Shown in pieces: positions 18,925 through 27,960 of a stretch of 64,000 nucleotides of DNA. The notes beneath the pieces are model-generated. The model was given only the letters and a program-made list of their open reading frames with translations. It searched no databases and had not been told where the DNA came from. The DNA is from Paenibacillus sp. Soil787 (GTDB taxonomy: Bacteria; Bacillota; Bacilli; Paenibacillales; NBRC-103111). Location: NCBI RefSeq assembly GCF_001429545.1, contig NZ_LMSP01000002.1, forward strand, positions 352,567 to 416,566, read 5' to 3'. Numbering within the stretch: the first letter of the stretch is position 1; every line of letters starts with the position of its first letter. The position numbers and the translations under genes are program-made.

Positions 18925-21900
18925 ATGAAATACTTCAATCGTAAATTCATGAATTTATTCATGTCAATTGTTCTTTGTTTCACAGTCGTTTGTGCTGGCA
19001 TAGGTTTCTCTCCAAAAACGACTTTGGCAGCGGGACCCTATACGATAAATGCGGGGCAATTGATCATGACGTTAGATGATACGGGTAAGGTAACCAATTT
19101 AAAGGATGAAAGCACCAACACGGATTATGCCAGCAGCACACATCTGAGATCATTAATCCAACTTGTCGTGAACGGTGCGCAACAATTGCCCACGGCTTTA
19201 AGCTACGATTCCTCGACAAGCACGCTTGACTTTTATTTTAATCCGATTGATACGCATGTATTTGTGAAAGTAGAAACTAAAGGCAATTATGCTACGTTTG
19301 AAGTCACGTCTATTACCACAAATGTCGATATCGAAATTTTGTTCTGGGGGCCGATTGCGACCTCGATCACACAAAATTATGGGGAATATGTAGGCGCCGT
19401 TTATAACTCAAATTTCGCAATCGGAATCAAACAATTAAACAATAAAACGATCGGCGGATGGGTAAAAGAGTATGAAAATCTATCTTATAATGACGGAACG
19501 GGAGAATTTGGGCCAGCTTTCGCGTTTTATAGCGCGTATCTCAATGCTTGGGGCGGCATTTTGCAGTCCTATACTTACAATCATAGCGTACCAAGAACGC
19601 GAGGCGCGGGTGAGCCGTGGTCGCCGCCTCTTTGGATACCAAACCAACCGATGCCTGCATTGCCAGGAACAGATGGTCAACTTGTAGGATCAAAGATCGC
19701 ATTGTACGGTACCGCATTTAGTACTGGAACTGCCAAATCGAGCATCTTGAATTCGATCGCAAGTATTGAGACCGGCGAAGGACTTCCGCATCCGATGCTT
19801 GATGGGCAATGGGCGAAAACATCCCAAGCGGCTTCACAATCTTTCTTAGTCTTAAGCGACCTTAACACGAACAATGTGGCACTAGCTAGCCAGTTTGCCA
19901 ATCAGGCAGGTTTGAATTACATTTACTCGTTGACTGGCATAAATGGTCCATGGACCAAATGGGGACATTTCCAATTCAATTCTTCTTTCGGCGGCTCGGA
20001 TGCTGCCGTAAAGACGATGGTGGACACAGCTGCAACCTATGGTGTCAAGATCGGCGTTCATACGCTCTCCAATTTGATTAATAATTCTGGTGACAGTTAT
20101 ACTACGCCAATTCCAAATCCAGATCTCGTCAAAAGTGGAAGTGCAACGCTTACGCAGAGCTTGGGTACAACCGGATCGGATGTTTATGTGAGCAGCAATA
20201 CGCCGTTTCTAAATGGACAAGGGAAGTCGCTGCAAATCGGAAATGAAATTATGACCTTTTCTACCATCACCCAAAACAGCCCCACGGAATGGAAGCTGAG
20301 CGGCGTTTCCCGTGCAAATTGGGGTACAGCGGCTGCATCGCATACGAGTGGAGACACGGTTCATAGACTAGTGAACGGTGCATATGGCAGTCTCGTGGGC
20401 GGAATAAGCATCATTAAAGAGATGTCTACCCGATTGGCGACCATCTTTAATACGACAGGTATTAAGGCGATGTCATGGGATGGCCTGGAAACTGCTTCGC
20501 AAGCAGGTTATGGATATTATCCGACCGCATTGTTAGTCAACGGCATGCATAGTCAGCTCAACTCTAACGAAATGATTACGGAAGCGAGCAATGGGAATCC
20601 GAATACGTGGAGTAATCAAACCCGATTAAGCTGGGGAGAACAAGGGACCATGGACTTCATCTATGGGCGAAATGCTGTATATCAACGAAATTTACTGCCG
20701 CAGATGATGGGTTGGCTAGGCGTAAGCTCCCTGATCGATACGGAATATAAATTATCCAAGGCGGCCAGTTGGAATGCCGGAACAGGCTTTCAAACTTCCG
20801 TTGGCGCTTTGAACGGTATGAATAGTACAACGCGGGCGGCAATTTTGGACGCGATTAAACAGTGGGAGACAGCCCGGAATATCGGCGCTTTTACACAAGA
20901 TCAGAAAGATAAGATGCGTGACAAAAGTACTTATTGGCACTTGAGTGTTGTTACCCCAGGAACAAAATGGAGCTTGCAGCAAACAACGAGTGCAGGTGTT
21001 AACATAGGTGCTCCTGAAGACGTTTACCAAGGAAATACGACTGTGTTTAAACCTATAGCTGTATGGAAGCTGGATGAGGCATCGGGCACAAGTGCGGCAG
21101 ATTCATCGGGCAATGCGAATTTAGGAATCGTCAACGGAACGGCCGCATGGGCAGCAGGCAAAATCAATAACGGATTATCCTTGAACGGCACCGATGCTTA
21201 TATAGCTGCATCAAATCTAGTATCAACCCAACAAGATAATATAACGATGTCTGCTTGGGTGAAATGGAATGGCGCAACAGCGAACAGCCAGTTTATCGTG
21301 TACAACGGTAACACTGCGACTAATGGGTACGGTATTTATCTGGATCATACGAATGGCGATACATTGTCGATTATGGCAGGAGGCAAAACTAATTTGTCTT
21401 CGCAGGTAGTGCTTCCCGTCGGCCAATGGACGCAAGTGACTGCGCTTCGAAGAAACGGAACTTGGATGTTGTACGTGAATGGCAGCAGCGTCTTCATCAC
21501 AAACCGATTAACGACGCCTAATGTTCCTTCAGGTGTGACGACGATCGGTGCGGCACATAACGGTATGCAGTTTTTTAAAGGCATGGTGGATGAAGTCAGG
21601 TTCTACAACAGGGCCTTAAGCGATAACGAAGTTAGGGAACTTTATCCGATCCCTCAGTCTCAAATGACAGCTGCCGCAACAAGTCAAGAGACGGTTAATG
21701 GCAATCAAAGTGCAGCTAATGTGCTTGATGGAAGTTCATCTACGATTTGGCAAACGAAGGGGGATTTGTCCAATCCGCTTCCCCAGTCCATCACATTGAA
21801 TTTGGGTGGAAGTTACATTATCGATCAGTTGAGATATGTACCGAGACAGGATGGTAGTCCGAACGGGAACATTACAGCATATAAAGTATACACGAGCACA

Positions 21901-24900
21901 GACGGTTTGAGGTTTACCCTAGTAGGTACTGGGACATGGGCGAATGATGCTACTGAGAAAATTGCGACATTTAAACTAACGACAGCGTCATATGTTCGCC
22001 TGGAAGCGACTGCCGGAACAGGCGAGTGGGCTGCTGCTTCGGAAATTAATGTGGTTAGCAAAATTCCAATGATCCCTCAGTCACAGATGACGGCGACCGC
22101 AATAAGTCAACAGACTGACAGTAAGGCGGCTAATGCGACTGACGGCGACATGTCTACGATTTGGAATACGGAATTGGATTTGTCCAATCCGCTTTCCCAG
22201 TCCATCACGCTGAATTTGGGCGGCAGCTACAATGTCAATCAGTTGAGCTATATGCCGAGACAGGATGGAAGTTCAAACGGGAATATCACAGCGTATAAAG
22301 TATACACGAGTACGGACGGAATATCGTTCACCCAAGTATCGACGGGGACATGGTCGGATGACGCTACTGAGAAAATTGCGAAATTTACACCAACGACAGC
22401 TAAACATATTCGCCTGGAAGCAATAGCCGGAACAGGCGGATGGTCTGCTGCGTCAGAAATAAATGTAGTATACAAACTTCCAACACTGATCCCTCAGTCT
22501 CAAATGTCGGCTACCGCAACCAGTCAAGAGACGGTTAAAGCCAATAACCAAGCATCTTTTGCGCTTGACGGCGACGCTTCTACTATGTGGCATATTCAAT
22601 GGGATAAGGTCAATCAGTTCCCCTTTTCCATCACACTGAATCTAGGAGGCAGCTACAATGTAAATCAGCTGAATTATTTGCCAAGACAGGATCATACTAA
22701 CGGAATCATTACAGCGTACAACGTGTACGCGAGTACGAACGGAACAACGTTTACGAAAGTAGCGACTGGGACATGGTCGCTTGATACAACTGAGAAAATT
22801 GTGGAATTTGCACCAACGACAGCTGCGTATATTCGCTTGGAAGCGACAGCTGGAGGAGGCGGATATGCTGCTGCGGCAGAAATTAATGTTGGATATCCGA
22901 CGGTTGATAATAGTAATATACTTCAAAGTATAACAGCACCGGCATCCATCAACGGGGTTGCAAACGGAACCGCAAAGACGGCAATAGCTCTTGGCTTGCC
23001 TACAACCGTCAAATTGATAACCGATACGGCAGGAAGCCTTAATGCCAGTGTGGTATGGGATGTGAATGCTTCATCCTATAATCCGTCCTTACAAGCAGGC
23101 CAGACGTTCACCGTGAACGGAACAATAACGTTGCCTGATGGAGTTGCAAATCCAAATAACGTGGCACTGACAACAAACATCAGCGTGACGGTAATGTACA
23201 AACTTCCAACTCTTCCAACATTGATCCCTCAGTCTCAAATGTCGGCTACCGCAACCAGTCAAGAGACGGTTAAAGCCAATAACATTGCAGCTAATGCGCT
23301 TGACGGCAACGTTTCTACTATTTGGCATATGCAGTGGGATAAGATCAATCAGTTTCCTCAGTCCATCACACTGAATTTAGGAGGCAGCTACAATGTAAGT
23401 CTGCTGAAATATATACCAAGACAGGATCATACTAACGGGGACATCACAGCGTACAACGTGTACACAAGTACGAACGGAACAACGTTCACGAAAGTAGCGA
23501 CTGGGACATGGTCGGTTAATACAACTGAGAAAACTGTGGAATTTGCACCAACGACAGCTACGTATATTCGCTTAGAAGCGACAGCTGGATCAGGCGGATG
23601 GGCTGCTGCGGCAGAAATTAATGTTGGATATAAGACGGTTGATAATACACCGCCCGTTACGACAGATAACGCTACGGCCGAAGCGGTCAACCAAGATGTA
23701 ATCGTCACTTTGAATGCCGTCGATTCCTACTCGGGAGTAGCGGCTACGAATTTCACTTTGGACGGCGGTGCCATGCAAAGCGGCAATACAGTCGCGATAA
23801 ATACGGAGGGAGTCCATACGCTTGTTTATTGGAGTGTCGATTACGCAGGCAATGTGGAACAGGCTCATACGGTTACCGTCAGCATCGATAAGACAGCACC
23901 GATCGACGCCTTGTTATCTGCAGACATTACAGCACCAACCAATAGGGACGTTATCGTAACGATCAGCTATCCATCCGATGCGACGGTGAAGGAGTACAAA
24001 GTAGATAACGGCGTATGGACGGCATACGGCGCTCCAGTAGTTGTCTCGGAAAACAGCACGGTTTATGCAAGAGGAACGGATGCTGCGGGCAATGTGTCGA
24101 ATGTGAAGAGCTACACGGTCAGCAATATCGATCACATAGCGCCTTTCGGTGCAACCTTGGCTGTAGATACAACAGCGCCGACCAACCAAGGCGTCACTGT
24201 AACGATCAACTACCCGGTAGACGCTTCGTTGATGGAATATAAAGTGGGAGCAAGCGGCGATTGGATAGCATACACCGCCTCAGTGGTTGTATCCGACAAT
24301 GAAACAGTGTTTGCAAGAGGAATTGATGCAGTAGGAAATGTATCGAATATAACCAGCATTACGGTAAGCAACATTTATAAGATAGCTCCTGTAACCACCG
24401 CAACGTTAAGTCCGGCTGCACCTAACGGCAAGAACAGCTGGTACACGACGGATGTTACGATAAGCCTATCTGTGAGCGCCAGTGTTTACGGAGGCTCCGT
24501 AACAACAGAATATCAAGTGAATGACAGTAAATGGGTCGTTTACACCGGTTCCATTCCAACCTTCGGTGACGGAACTTATAAGTTCGGATACCGCAGCAAG
24601 GATGAGGCGGGTAATGTAGAACAACTCAAAACCGTCGAATTTAAAGTTGACAAGACAGTTCCAACGCTTTCCGTCCAGTTAGATAAGACGTCGATTTGGC
24701 CAGTGAATCATAAAATGGTGACGATCAATGCCACGCTGGATTCTACTGATGTTACATCGGACGTTGAATCCGTGGTATTAACGTCCATCACGAGCAATCA
24801 ACCAGATAGTGGTAAAGGCGACATTGAGGCCGATTTCGGTTCAGGCGCCACTTCATTCAGTTTGCGGGCAGAAAAATCACGCATCTATACCATCACGTAC

Positions 24901-24981
24901 ACAGCTACCGATAAAGCTGGCAATAAAACGGTTGAATCTGTTACCGTCGCAGTACCTCATGATCAATCCGATAATCAATAA
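18925..24981 (+). CDS. Giant secreted enzyme: unrecognised TIM-barrel domain plus LamG, four discoidin and Ig-like modules
   Basis: Secreted protein of 2018 residues with signal peptide (MKYFNRKFMN to TTLAA) and GGGAGG before the ATG. Residues about 37-700 form the catalytic region. It shares GGSDAA...MVDTAA.YG.K.GVHTLSN with the protein at 27961, and has the barrel-strand ends MSWDGLE (about 517) and ITEASN (about 552), candidate catalytic acids. Residues about 407-484 look like a small inserted beta module (IGNEIMTFS, then LSGVSRANWGTAAASHTSGD). A LamG-like domain (about 711-905, DEASGTSAADSSGNANLG) follows, then F5/8 discoidin domains starting IPQSQM at about 908, 1051, 1189 and 1435, a Big_4-like Ig domain (about 1330-1425) before the last one, and tandem Ig/OmpL47-like domains to the end. 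No surface anchor is seen. Family and substrate are unknown; a polysaccharide target is inferred from the binding modules. Confidence 0.75.
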   Translation: MKYFNRKFMNLFMSIVLCFTVVCAGIGFSPKTTLAAGPYTINAGQLIMTLDDTGKVTNLKDESTNTDYASSTHLRSLIQLVVNGAQQLPTALSYDSSTSTLDFYFNPIDTHVFVKVETKGNYATFEVTSITTNVDIEILFWGPIATSITQNYGEYVGAVYNSNFAIGIKQLNNKTIGGWVKEYENLSYNDGTGEFGPAFAFYSAYLNAWGGILQSYTYNHSVPRTRGAGEPWSPPLWIPNQPMPALPGTDGQLVGSKIALYGTAFSTGTAKSSILNSIASIETGEGLPHPMLDGQWAKTSQAASQSFLVLSDLNTNNVALASQFANQAGLNYIYSLTGINGPWTKWGHFQFNSSFGGSDAAVKTMVDTAATYGVKIGVHTLSNLINNSGDSYTTPIPNPDLVKSGSATLTQSLGTTGSDVYVSSNTPFLNGQGKSLQIGNEIMTFSTITQNSPTEWKLSGVSRANWGTAAASHTSGDTVHRLVNGAYGSLVGGISIIKEMSTRLATIFNTTGIKAMSWDGLETASQAGYGYYPTALLVNGMHSQLNSNEMITEASNGNPNTWSNQTRLSWGEQGTMDFIYGRNAVYQRNLLPQMMGWLGVSSLIDTEYKLSKAASWNAGTGFQTSVGALNGMNSTTRAAILDAIKQWETARNIGAFTQDQKDKMRDKSTYWHLSVVTPGTKWSLQQTTSAGVNIGAPEDVYQGNTTVFKPIAVWKLDEASGTSAADSSGNANLGIVNGTAAWAAGKINNGLSLNGTDAYIAASNLVSTQQDNITMSAWVKWNGATANSQFIVYNGNTATNGYGIYLDHTNGDTLSIMAGGKTNLSSQVVLPVGQWTQVTALRRNGTWMLYVNGSSVFITNRLTTPNVPSGVTTIGAAHNGMQFFKGMVDEVRFYNRALSDNEVRELYPIPQSQMTAAATSQETVNGNQSAANVLDGSSSTIWQTKGDLSNPLPQSITLNLGGSYIIDQLRYVPRQDGSPNGNITAYKVYTSTDGLRFTLVGTGTWANDATEKIATFKLTTASYVRLEATAGTGEWAAASEINVVSKIPMIPQSQMTATAISQQTDSKAANATDGDMSTIWNTELDLSNPLSQSITLNLGGSYNVNQLSYMPRQDGSSNGNITAYKVYTSTDGISFTQVSTGTWSDDATEKIAKFTPTTAKHIRLEAIAGTGGWSAASEINVVYKLPTLIPQSQMSATATSQETVKANNQASFALDGDASTMWHIQWDKVNQFPFSITLNLGGSYNVNQLNYLPRQDHTNGIITAYNVYASTNGTTFTKVATGTWSLDTTEKIVEFAPTTAAYIRLEATAGGGGYAAAAEINVGYPTVDNSNILQSITAPASINGVANGTAKTAIALGLPTTVKLITDTAGSLNASVVWDVNASSYNPSLQAGQTFTVNGTITLPDGVANPNNVALTTNISVTVMYKLPTLPTLIPQSQMSATATSQETVKANNIAANALDGNVSTIWHMQWDKINQFPQSITLNLGGSYNVSLLKYIPRQDHTNGDITAYNVYTSTNGTTFTKVATGTWSVNTTEKTVEFAPTTATYIRLEATAGSGGWAAAAEINVGYKTVDNTPPVTTDNATAEAVNQDVIVTLNAVDSYSGVAATNFTLDGGAMQSGNTVAINTEGVHTLVYWSVDYAGNVEQAHTVTVSIDKTAPIDALLSADITAPTNRDVIVTISYPSDATVKEYKVDNGVWTAYGAPVVVSENSTVYARGTDAAGNVSNVKSYTVSNIDHIAPFGATLAVDTTAPTNQGVTVTINYPVDASLMEYKVGASGDWIAYTASVVVSDNETVFARGIDAVGNVSNITSITVSNIYKIAPVTTATLSPAAPNGKNSWYTTDVTISLSVSASVYGGSVTTEYQVNDSKWVVYTGSIPTFGDGTYKFGYRSKDEAGNVEQLKTVEFKVDKTVPTLSVQLDKTSIWPVNHKMVTINATLDSTDVTSDVESVVLTSITSNQPDSGKGDIEADFGSGATSFSLRAEKSRIYTITYTATDKAGNKTVESVTVAVPHDQSDNQ
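22484..23645 (+). repeat. Two near-identical discoidin-domain repeats inside the giant enzyme gene
   Basis: The segment 22484-22905 recurs at 23224-23645 with only scattered base changes; both begin TGATCCCTCAGTCTCAAATG and share long identical runs. They encode discoidin domains 3 and 4, separated by the Ig-like module. The two earlier discoidin copies (from about 21645 and 22075) are more diverged, so copy 4 arose by a recent internal duplication. Confidence 0.85.
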
Positions 24982-25074
24982 GAAAAAATTAAATTGCTGG
25001 ATGAAGACATCAGCGCCTTCCTCCTGGATATGTTATCCGACGGTCACGTTTCATTAATTCCGAATGCACTGCGA

Positions 25075-25106
25075 GATAACCGCCTTCTTCAAGAACAGCG
25101 GTTATC
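25075..25106 (+). other. Intergenic hairpin upstream of AraC paralogue B
   Basis: Perfect 9-base stem GATAACCGC (25075-25083) with GCGGTTATC (25098-25106), 14-base loop, followed by TCCGTTTG rather than a T run. It may be a weak terminator for the giant enzyme gene or a leader structure for the regulator at 25166. Confidence 0.5.
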
Positions 25107-25165
25107 TCCGTTTGTGTGGGGAACGTCAAACAGCCCCCACCTACCTAAGTTCCATGGGAGGCAAC

Positions 25166-26056
25166 ATGCAGAACAAGCTGTACACACTTGATCCATCTGA
25201 AACGCTGGAAAATCTGAAGGAAAGCTATTTCCCACCATATATTACGCTAGCGCATTTGTTTCATGCTCCTGAGGGATGGTCCTTGAATCCTCGTGTTTTG
25301 AAGCAATTTCAGCTGCAATACGTCATAGAAGGTTCGGCGGACTGCCAGATTGAGGGTATTGATTACACGACGAAGAAGGGAGATCTTCTATTCTATATCC
25401 CGGAAGAACTCCATCATATAAAGACGTTACCTGGAAAAAATTATGTTTGTGTATCGATTGTTTTCCACTTTGGAGATACGGAATTTCCAATTCTTGATTT
25501 GATCGGATTCAGGCGGGAGGGTGTAGAAAATCCGCATTATATGGGGAACTTCTCAGAGCGCTCGATCGAAAATCAATTGTTAGAACTGATACATCACAAT
25601 CGTCAGCCTTGCATCTATCATCAACAGCGATGTCAACATTTGCTGATGGGCATTTTACTGGCGTTAGCTGATGCGAACAATCGAAAAGCAGCGGCATCTG
25701 TTATAGAAGAATCTGCAGGAACCGCAAAGCTGATCTTAATCCGCAATTTCATTGACAGCCGCCTTCGAGAAGGGTTTCGTCATGAAGAATTAGAACAGCT
25801 AAGCGGTTGGAGCAGAAACTATATCATTTTGCAATTCAGGAATTCCTTTGGCATGTCGCCGCTGCAATATTTGGTCTGGATTCGACTAGAAAAAGCGAAA
25901 GAATTAGCATTGCAATCGGGCATGTCATTTGGAAGTATCGCAACGGCAGTGGGTTACTCCGATATTCATTCGTTCGGAAAAATATTTAAACGAAAGGTAG
26001 GCCTAAGCCTTAGCCAATTCGTTGCTACCTTATATAAGGATACGCCGGATCGTTAA
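25166..26056 (+). CDS. AraC-family regulator with N-terminal cupin sensor, paralogue B
   Basis: One-component sugar regulator of 296 residues, paralogous to the product of 15765. The open frame reaches 25064, but the ATG at 25166 follows GGGAGG by 5 bases and aligns with the start of its paralogue. Sensor: YVIEGSADCQIEGIDYTTKKGD. DNA-binding half: LEQLSGWSRNYIILQFRNSF and SIATAVGYSDIHSFGKIFKRK. It closes the enzyme cluster begun by paralogue A and converges on the minus-strand ferredoxin remnant after about 30 bases. Confidence 0.92.
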   Translation: MQNKLYTLDPSETLENLKESYFPPYITLAHLFHAPEGWSLNPRVLKQFQLQYVIEGSADCQIEGIDYTTKKGDLLFYIPEELHHIKTLPGKNYVCVSIVFHFGDTEFPILDLIGFRREGVENPHYMGNFSERSIENQLLELIHHNRQPCIYHQQRCQHLLMGILLALADANNRKAAASVIEESAGTAKLILIRNFIDSRLREGFRHEELEQLSGWSRNYIILQFRNSFGMSPLQYLVWIRLEKAKELALQSGMSFGSIATAVGYSDIHSFGKIFKRKVGLSLSQFVATLYKDTPDR

Positions 26057-26087
26057 TAACCATTCAGCTATGTGACATAGGAATCTC

Positions 26088-26307
26088 CTACTCGTTTATT
26101 TTTATAAAAACAGTGCCTGAATCGATTTGAATGGGATACGTTTTCAGGTCTTCGCAAATAGGGGCTTTTTTACCCTGTCCTGTTGTATAATCAAATCGGC
26201 CGTTATTTTTTGGGCACTCGATGATATGCCCCATGACGAATCCGCCTGATAAGTGAACTTTCTCGTGCCACGCCGCACACTTCATTCCAACCTTCGAGTT
26301 GACTCAT
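26088..26307 (-). pseudogene. Decayed MocE-type Rieske [2Fe-2S] ferredoxin
   Basis: Remnant of a Rieske ferredoxin of the type that partners the desaturase-like protein encoded just upstream. An intact ribosome site (AGGAGGA) and start at 26307 read MSQLEGWNEVC, matching the usual N-terminus, but the frame then shifts; another frame carries HEKVHLSGGFVMGHIIECP and the C-terminal half. About 35 codons of the family are missing at the junction, including the first Cys-X-His cluster ligand pair, whose place is taken by AAWHEKVH. In the second pair, CPKHNGRF has become CPKNNGRF (AAT for CAT), losing the other histidine. It cannot hold a Rieske cluster. A 65-residue frame from an internal ATG remains open, but I regard it as non-functional. 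Confidence 0.85.
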
Positions 26308-26329
26308 GTCGTTTTCCTCCTAAATAAAA

Positions 26330-27424
26330 TTATGAATTTATTACAGCTGGGACATCTGCCTCATTTAAGCCATATTTGTATGGGGTAGCGGTACTAGGCA
26401 AATGGCGTTCTATCGTATACATCGGATCTTTCTGCTGTCTGTGAATCGCGAGGAACACTTCTTTGTTCGCCGCCCACAAACTTGGACATGCCGGAGGGCA
26501 ATCGGCTTTCATCTCTTCATGCAAGGCAGGAAGCATATGGTAAGGAACCATGGGGAACATATGATGTTCAACATGATAGTTCATATTCCAGTATAGGAAT
26601 CTAAAAAACGGGTTCATATACACTGTCCGAGTATTCAAACGGTGATCAAGCACATCCTCGTTCAGGCCGATATGCTGCGTGATTCCAAAAGATAGCGCAA
26701 GGAGAGCGCCATAGAAAGTGGGCAATACGACGAACAGGGCTGGCATGAAGCTTCCCGTGTACATGCACGAAGCAATTACGGCAGTGAAAATAAGCAAATA
26801 GATGCGAGCTTCCCAGAACGTTTTTCTATATTCGGATTGCGGGATATATTCCTTTTCTTCTTTCTCAATAAGGCCGACGGCATGCATGAACATCTTCTTG
26901 ATATCAGCTGGTCCCGAAACCAGCCGCGCATATTCCATCAAGAGGACACGCCATACGGGTGGTCTTTCCGTTGCAATTTCAGGATCGCGTCCAACGATAT
27001 ACGTATCGGTATGATGACGTGTGTGACTCCAGCGCCAAGGCGTTGCTGGTCTTAAACTCATGAACGATGCGAACTGATAGATGACTTCGTTCATCCAAGG
27101 CGTTTTGAAAGCTGTCCCATGACCGCATTCATGCCAGCGGGAATCGGCAGGAGTCGCATAGAAGATCCCGTACAGCAGAAATGCCGGTATGGCCAACCAA
27201 GTTCCCCATAACCAGTAAGCAAGAGTGCCTGAACCTATAAGCAGGGCAAACCAGAATAAGGTATCGCGAATGGCGGGACCGTCGGTACGTTTCATTAACT
27301 CTTTCATTCTCTTTCGTGGAATAGGGCTCGAATACCACTCGGCTTTCGTCAATCCTTTATCTTGTGCGGCCTTGTTTTCAGGTCCTGTGAGTCGATAATC
27401 CCTTTTTTTGAATTCGGTATTCAT
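26330..27424 (-). CDS. Membrane di-iron desaturase/hydroxylase-family protein (fatty acid desaturase or MocD-like)
   Basis: Integral-membrane non-haem di-iron enzyme of 364 residues. The ATG at 27424 is preceded by GGAGGGG; an earlier in-frame ATG at 27457 lacks one. The three histidine boxes are intact: HECGH (98-102), HTRHH (134-138) and HVEHH (284-288), with QHIGLNED between. Hydrophobic helices lie near residues 56-92 and in the middle. Such proteins insert double bonds or hydroxylate alkyl groups using O2 and electrons from a ferredoxin. The neighbouring Rieske gene, 22 bases downstream, is the expected electron donor and is broken. The same gene pair occurs as mocDE in rhizopine catabolism, where it is linked to demethylation. 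Lipid desaturation is the default call; action on a methylated sugar is speculative. Confidence 0.85.
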   Translation of the reverse strand: MNTEFKKRDYRLTGPENKAAQDKGLTKAEWYSSPIPRKRMKELMKRTDGPAIRDTLFWFALLIGSGTLAYWLWGTWLAIPAFLLYGIFYATPADSRWHECGHGTAFKTPWMNEVIYQFASFMSLRPATPWRWSHTRHHTDTYIVGRDPEIATERPPVWRVLLMEYARLVSGPADIKKMFMHAVGLIEKEEKEYIPQSEYRKTFWEARIYLLIFTAVIASCMYTGSFMPALFVVLPTFYGALLALSFGITQHIGLNEDVLDHRLNTRTVYMNPFFRFLYWNMNYHVEHHMFPMVPYHMLPALHEEMKADCPPACPSLWAANKEVFLAIHRQQKDPMYTIERHLPSTATPYKYGLNEADVPAVINS

Positions 27425-27960
27425 AGGTTCCCCTCCGTCGACAGTAATCCCTTTCAAGGGTATATGAATGAATTATAACCCGTGCAAAGTAAGAAGTATT
27501 TAGCCTAAAACAGTAAAGATGTAACCCAAATCACTGTCGTTATCAACCTGAATCAATTCCAATAACTCCTAAAACATGCATGGTATGAGTTTGGTTAAAA
27601 GATTGTAGTTTCAGAATCCATCAAGCTTGCGAAACAGTTCGGCCGTGTTCAATTTCTCAATTCGCAGGAGAAGGATTGACGGAATTTGCTGGGACTCCTG
27701 GATATGTTCAGATTTTGGAGTTCAAGTTGTTCAAAAATCGGAGTTTTTTCATTTTTCTTGTCTATGCAGTTATTTGAAATTCGGATTAAGATAGGGCTAG
27801 CCCGCCTCGTTTCTACATACGTAAATAAATCCTACTTACCGGTGCGCTTGTTTTTTTATGGAAATAATCTGAACGGAGGGATGATTACATTTTTATTGCA
27901 TTGCTTAAGTTAAAGAATACTTGCTTCAAAAGTTAAAAATTAAAGGAGTGTATATGGACT
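27425..27960 (+). other. Divergent intergenic region with leader of the second giant enzyme
   Basis: This 536-base gap separates the minus-strand desaturase gene from the enzyme gene at 27961. The right half carries conserved promoter element copy 3 (27734-27792), which implies an untranslated leader of about 160 bases. The leader holds GGAGGGATG at about 27876-27884, opening only a 10-codon frame with no spacer after the ribosome site. Frames across the gap show no family resemblance. The desaturase promoter should lie in the left part, but I see no clear boxes. Confidence 0.6.
27734..27792 (+). promoter_or_regulatory. Conserved operator/promoter element, copy 3 (before second giant enzyme)
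   Basis: Core AAAATCGGAGTT starts at 27734 and is followed by a T-rich tract. The -10-like hexamer TAAGAT begins at 27787, exactly 53 bases from the core start as in copies 1 and 2, and ATTCGGATTAAGATAGGG resembles the corresponding part of copy 2. The upstream GTAGACC arm is not clearly conserved here. It suggests the enzyme gene is coregulated with the LplA/B/C importer 16 kb away. Confidence 0.6.

Noticed and set aside
22484..23645. CRISPR or mobile repeat
   Set aside because: The repeats are in-frame protein modules of about 420 bases separated by another domain, not short spaced repeats or inverted ends.
26088..26285. 65-codon frame as an intact short Rieske protein
   Set aside because: The ribosome site and true N-terminus are in another frame, and ligands of both Cys-X-His pairs are lost, so it was called a pseudogene.
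27686..27913. 75-codon frame before the second giant enzyme
   Set aside because: It overlaps the conserved promoter element, lacks a ribosome site and has low-complexity hydrophobic sequence.
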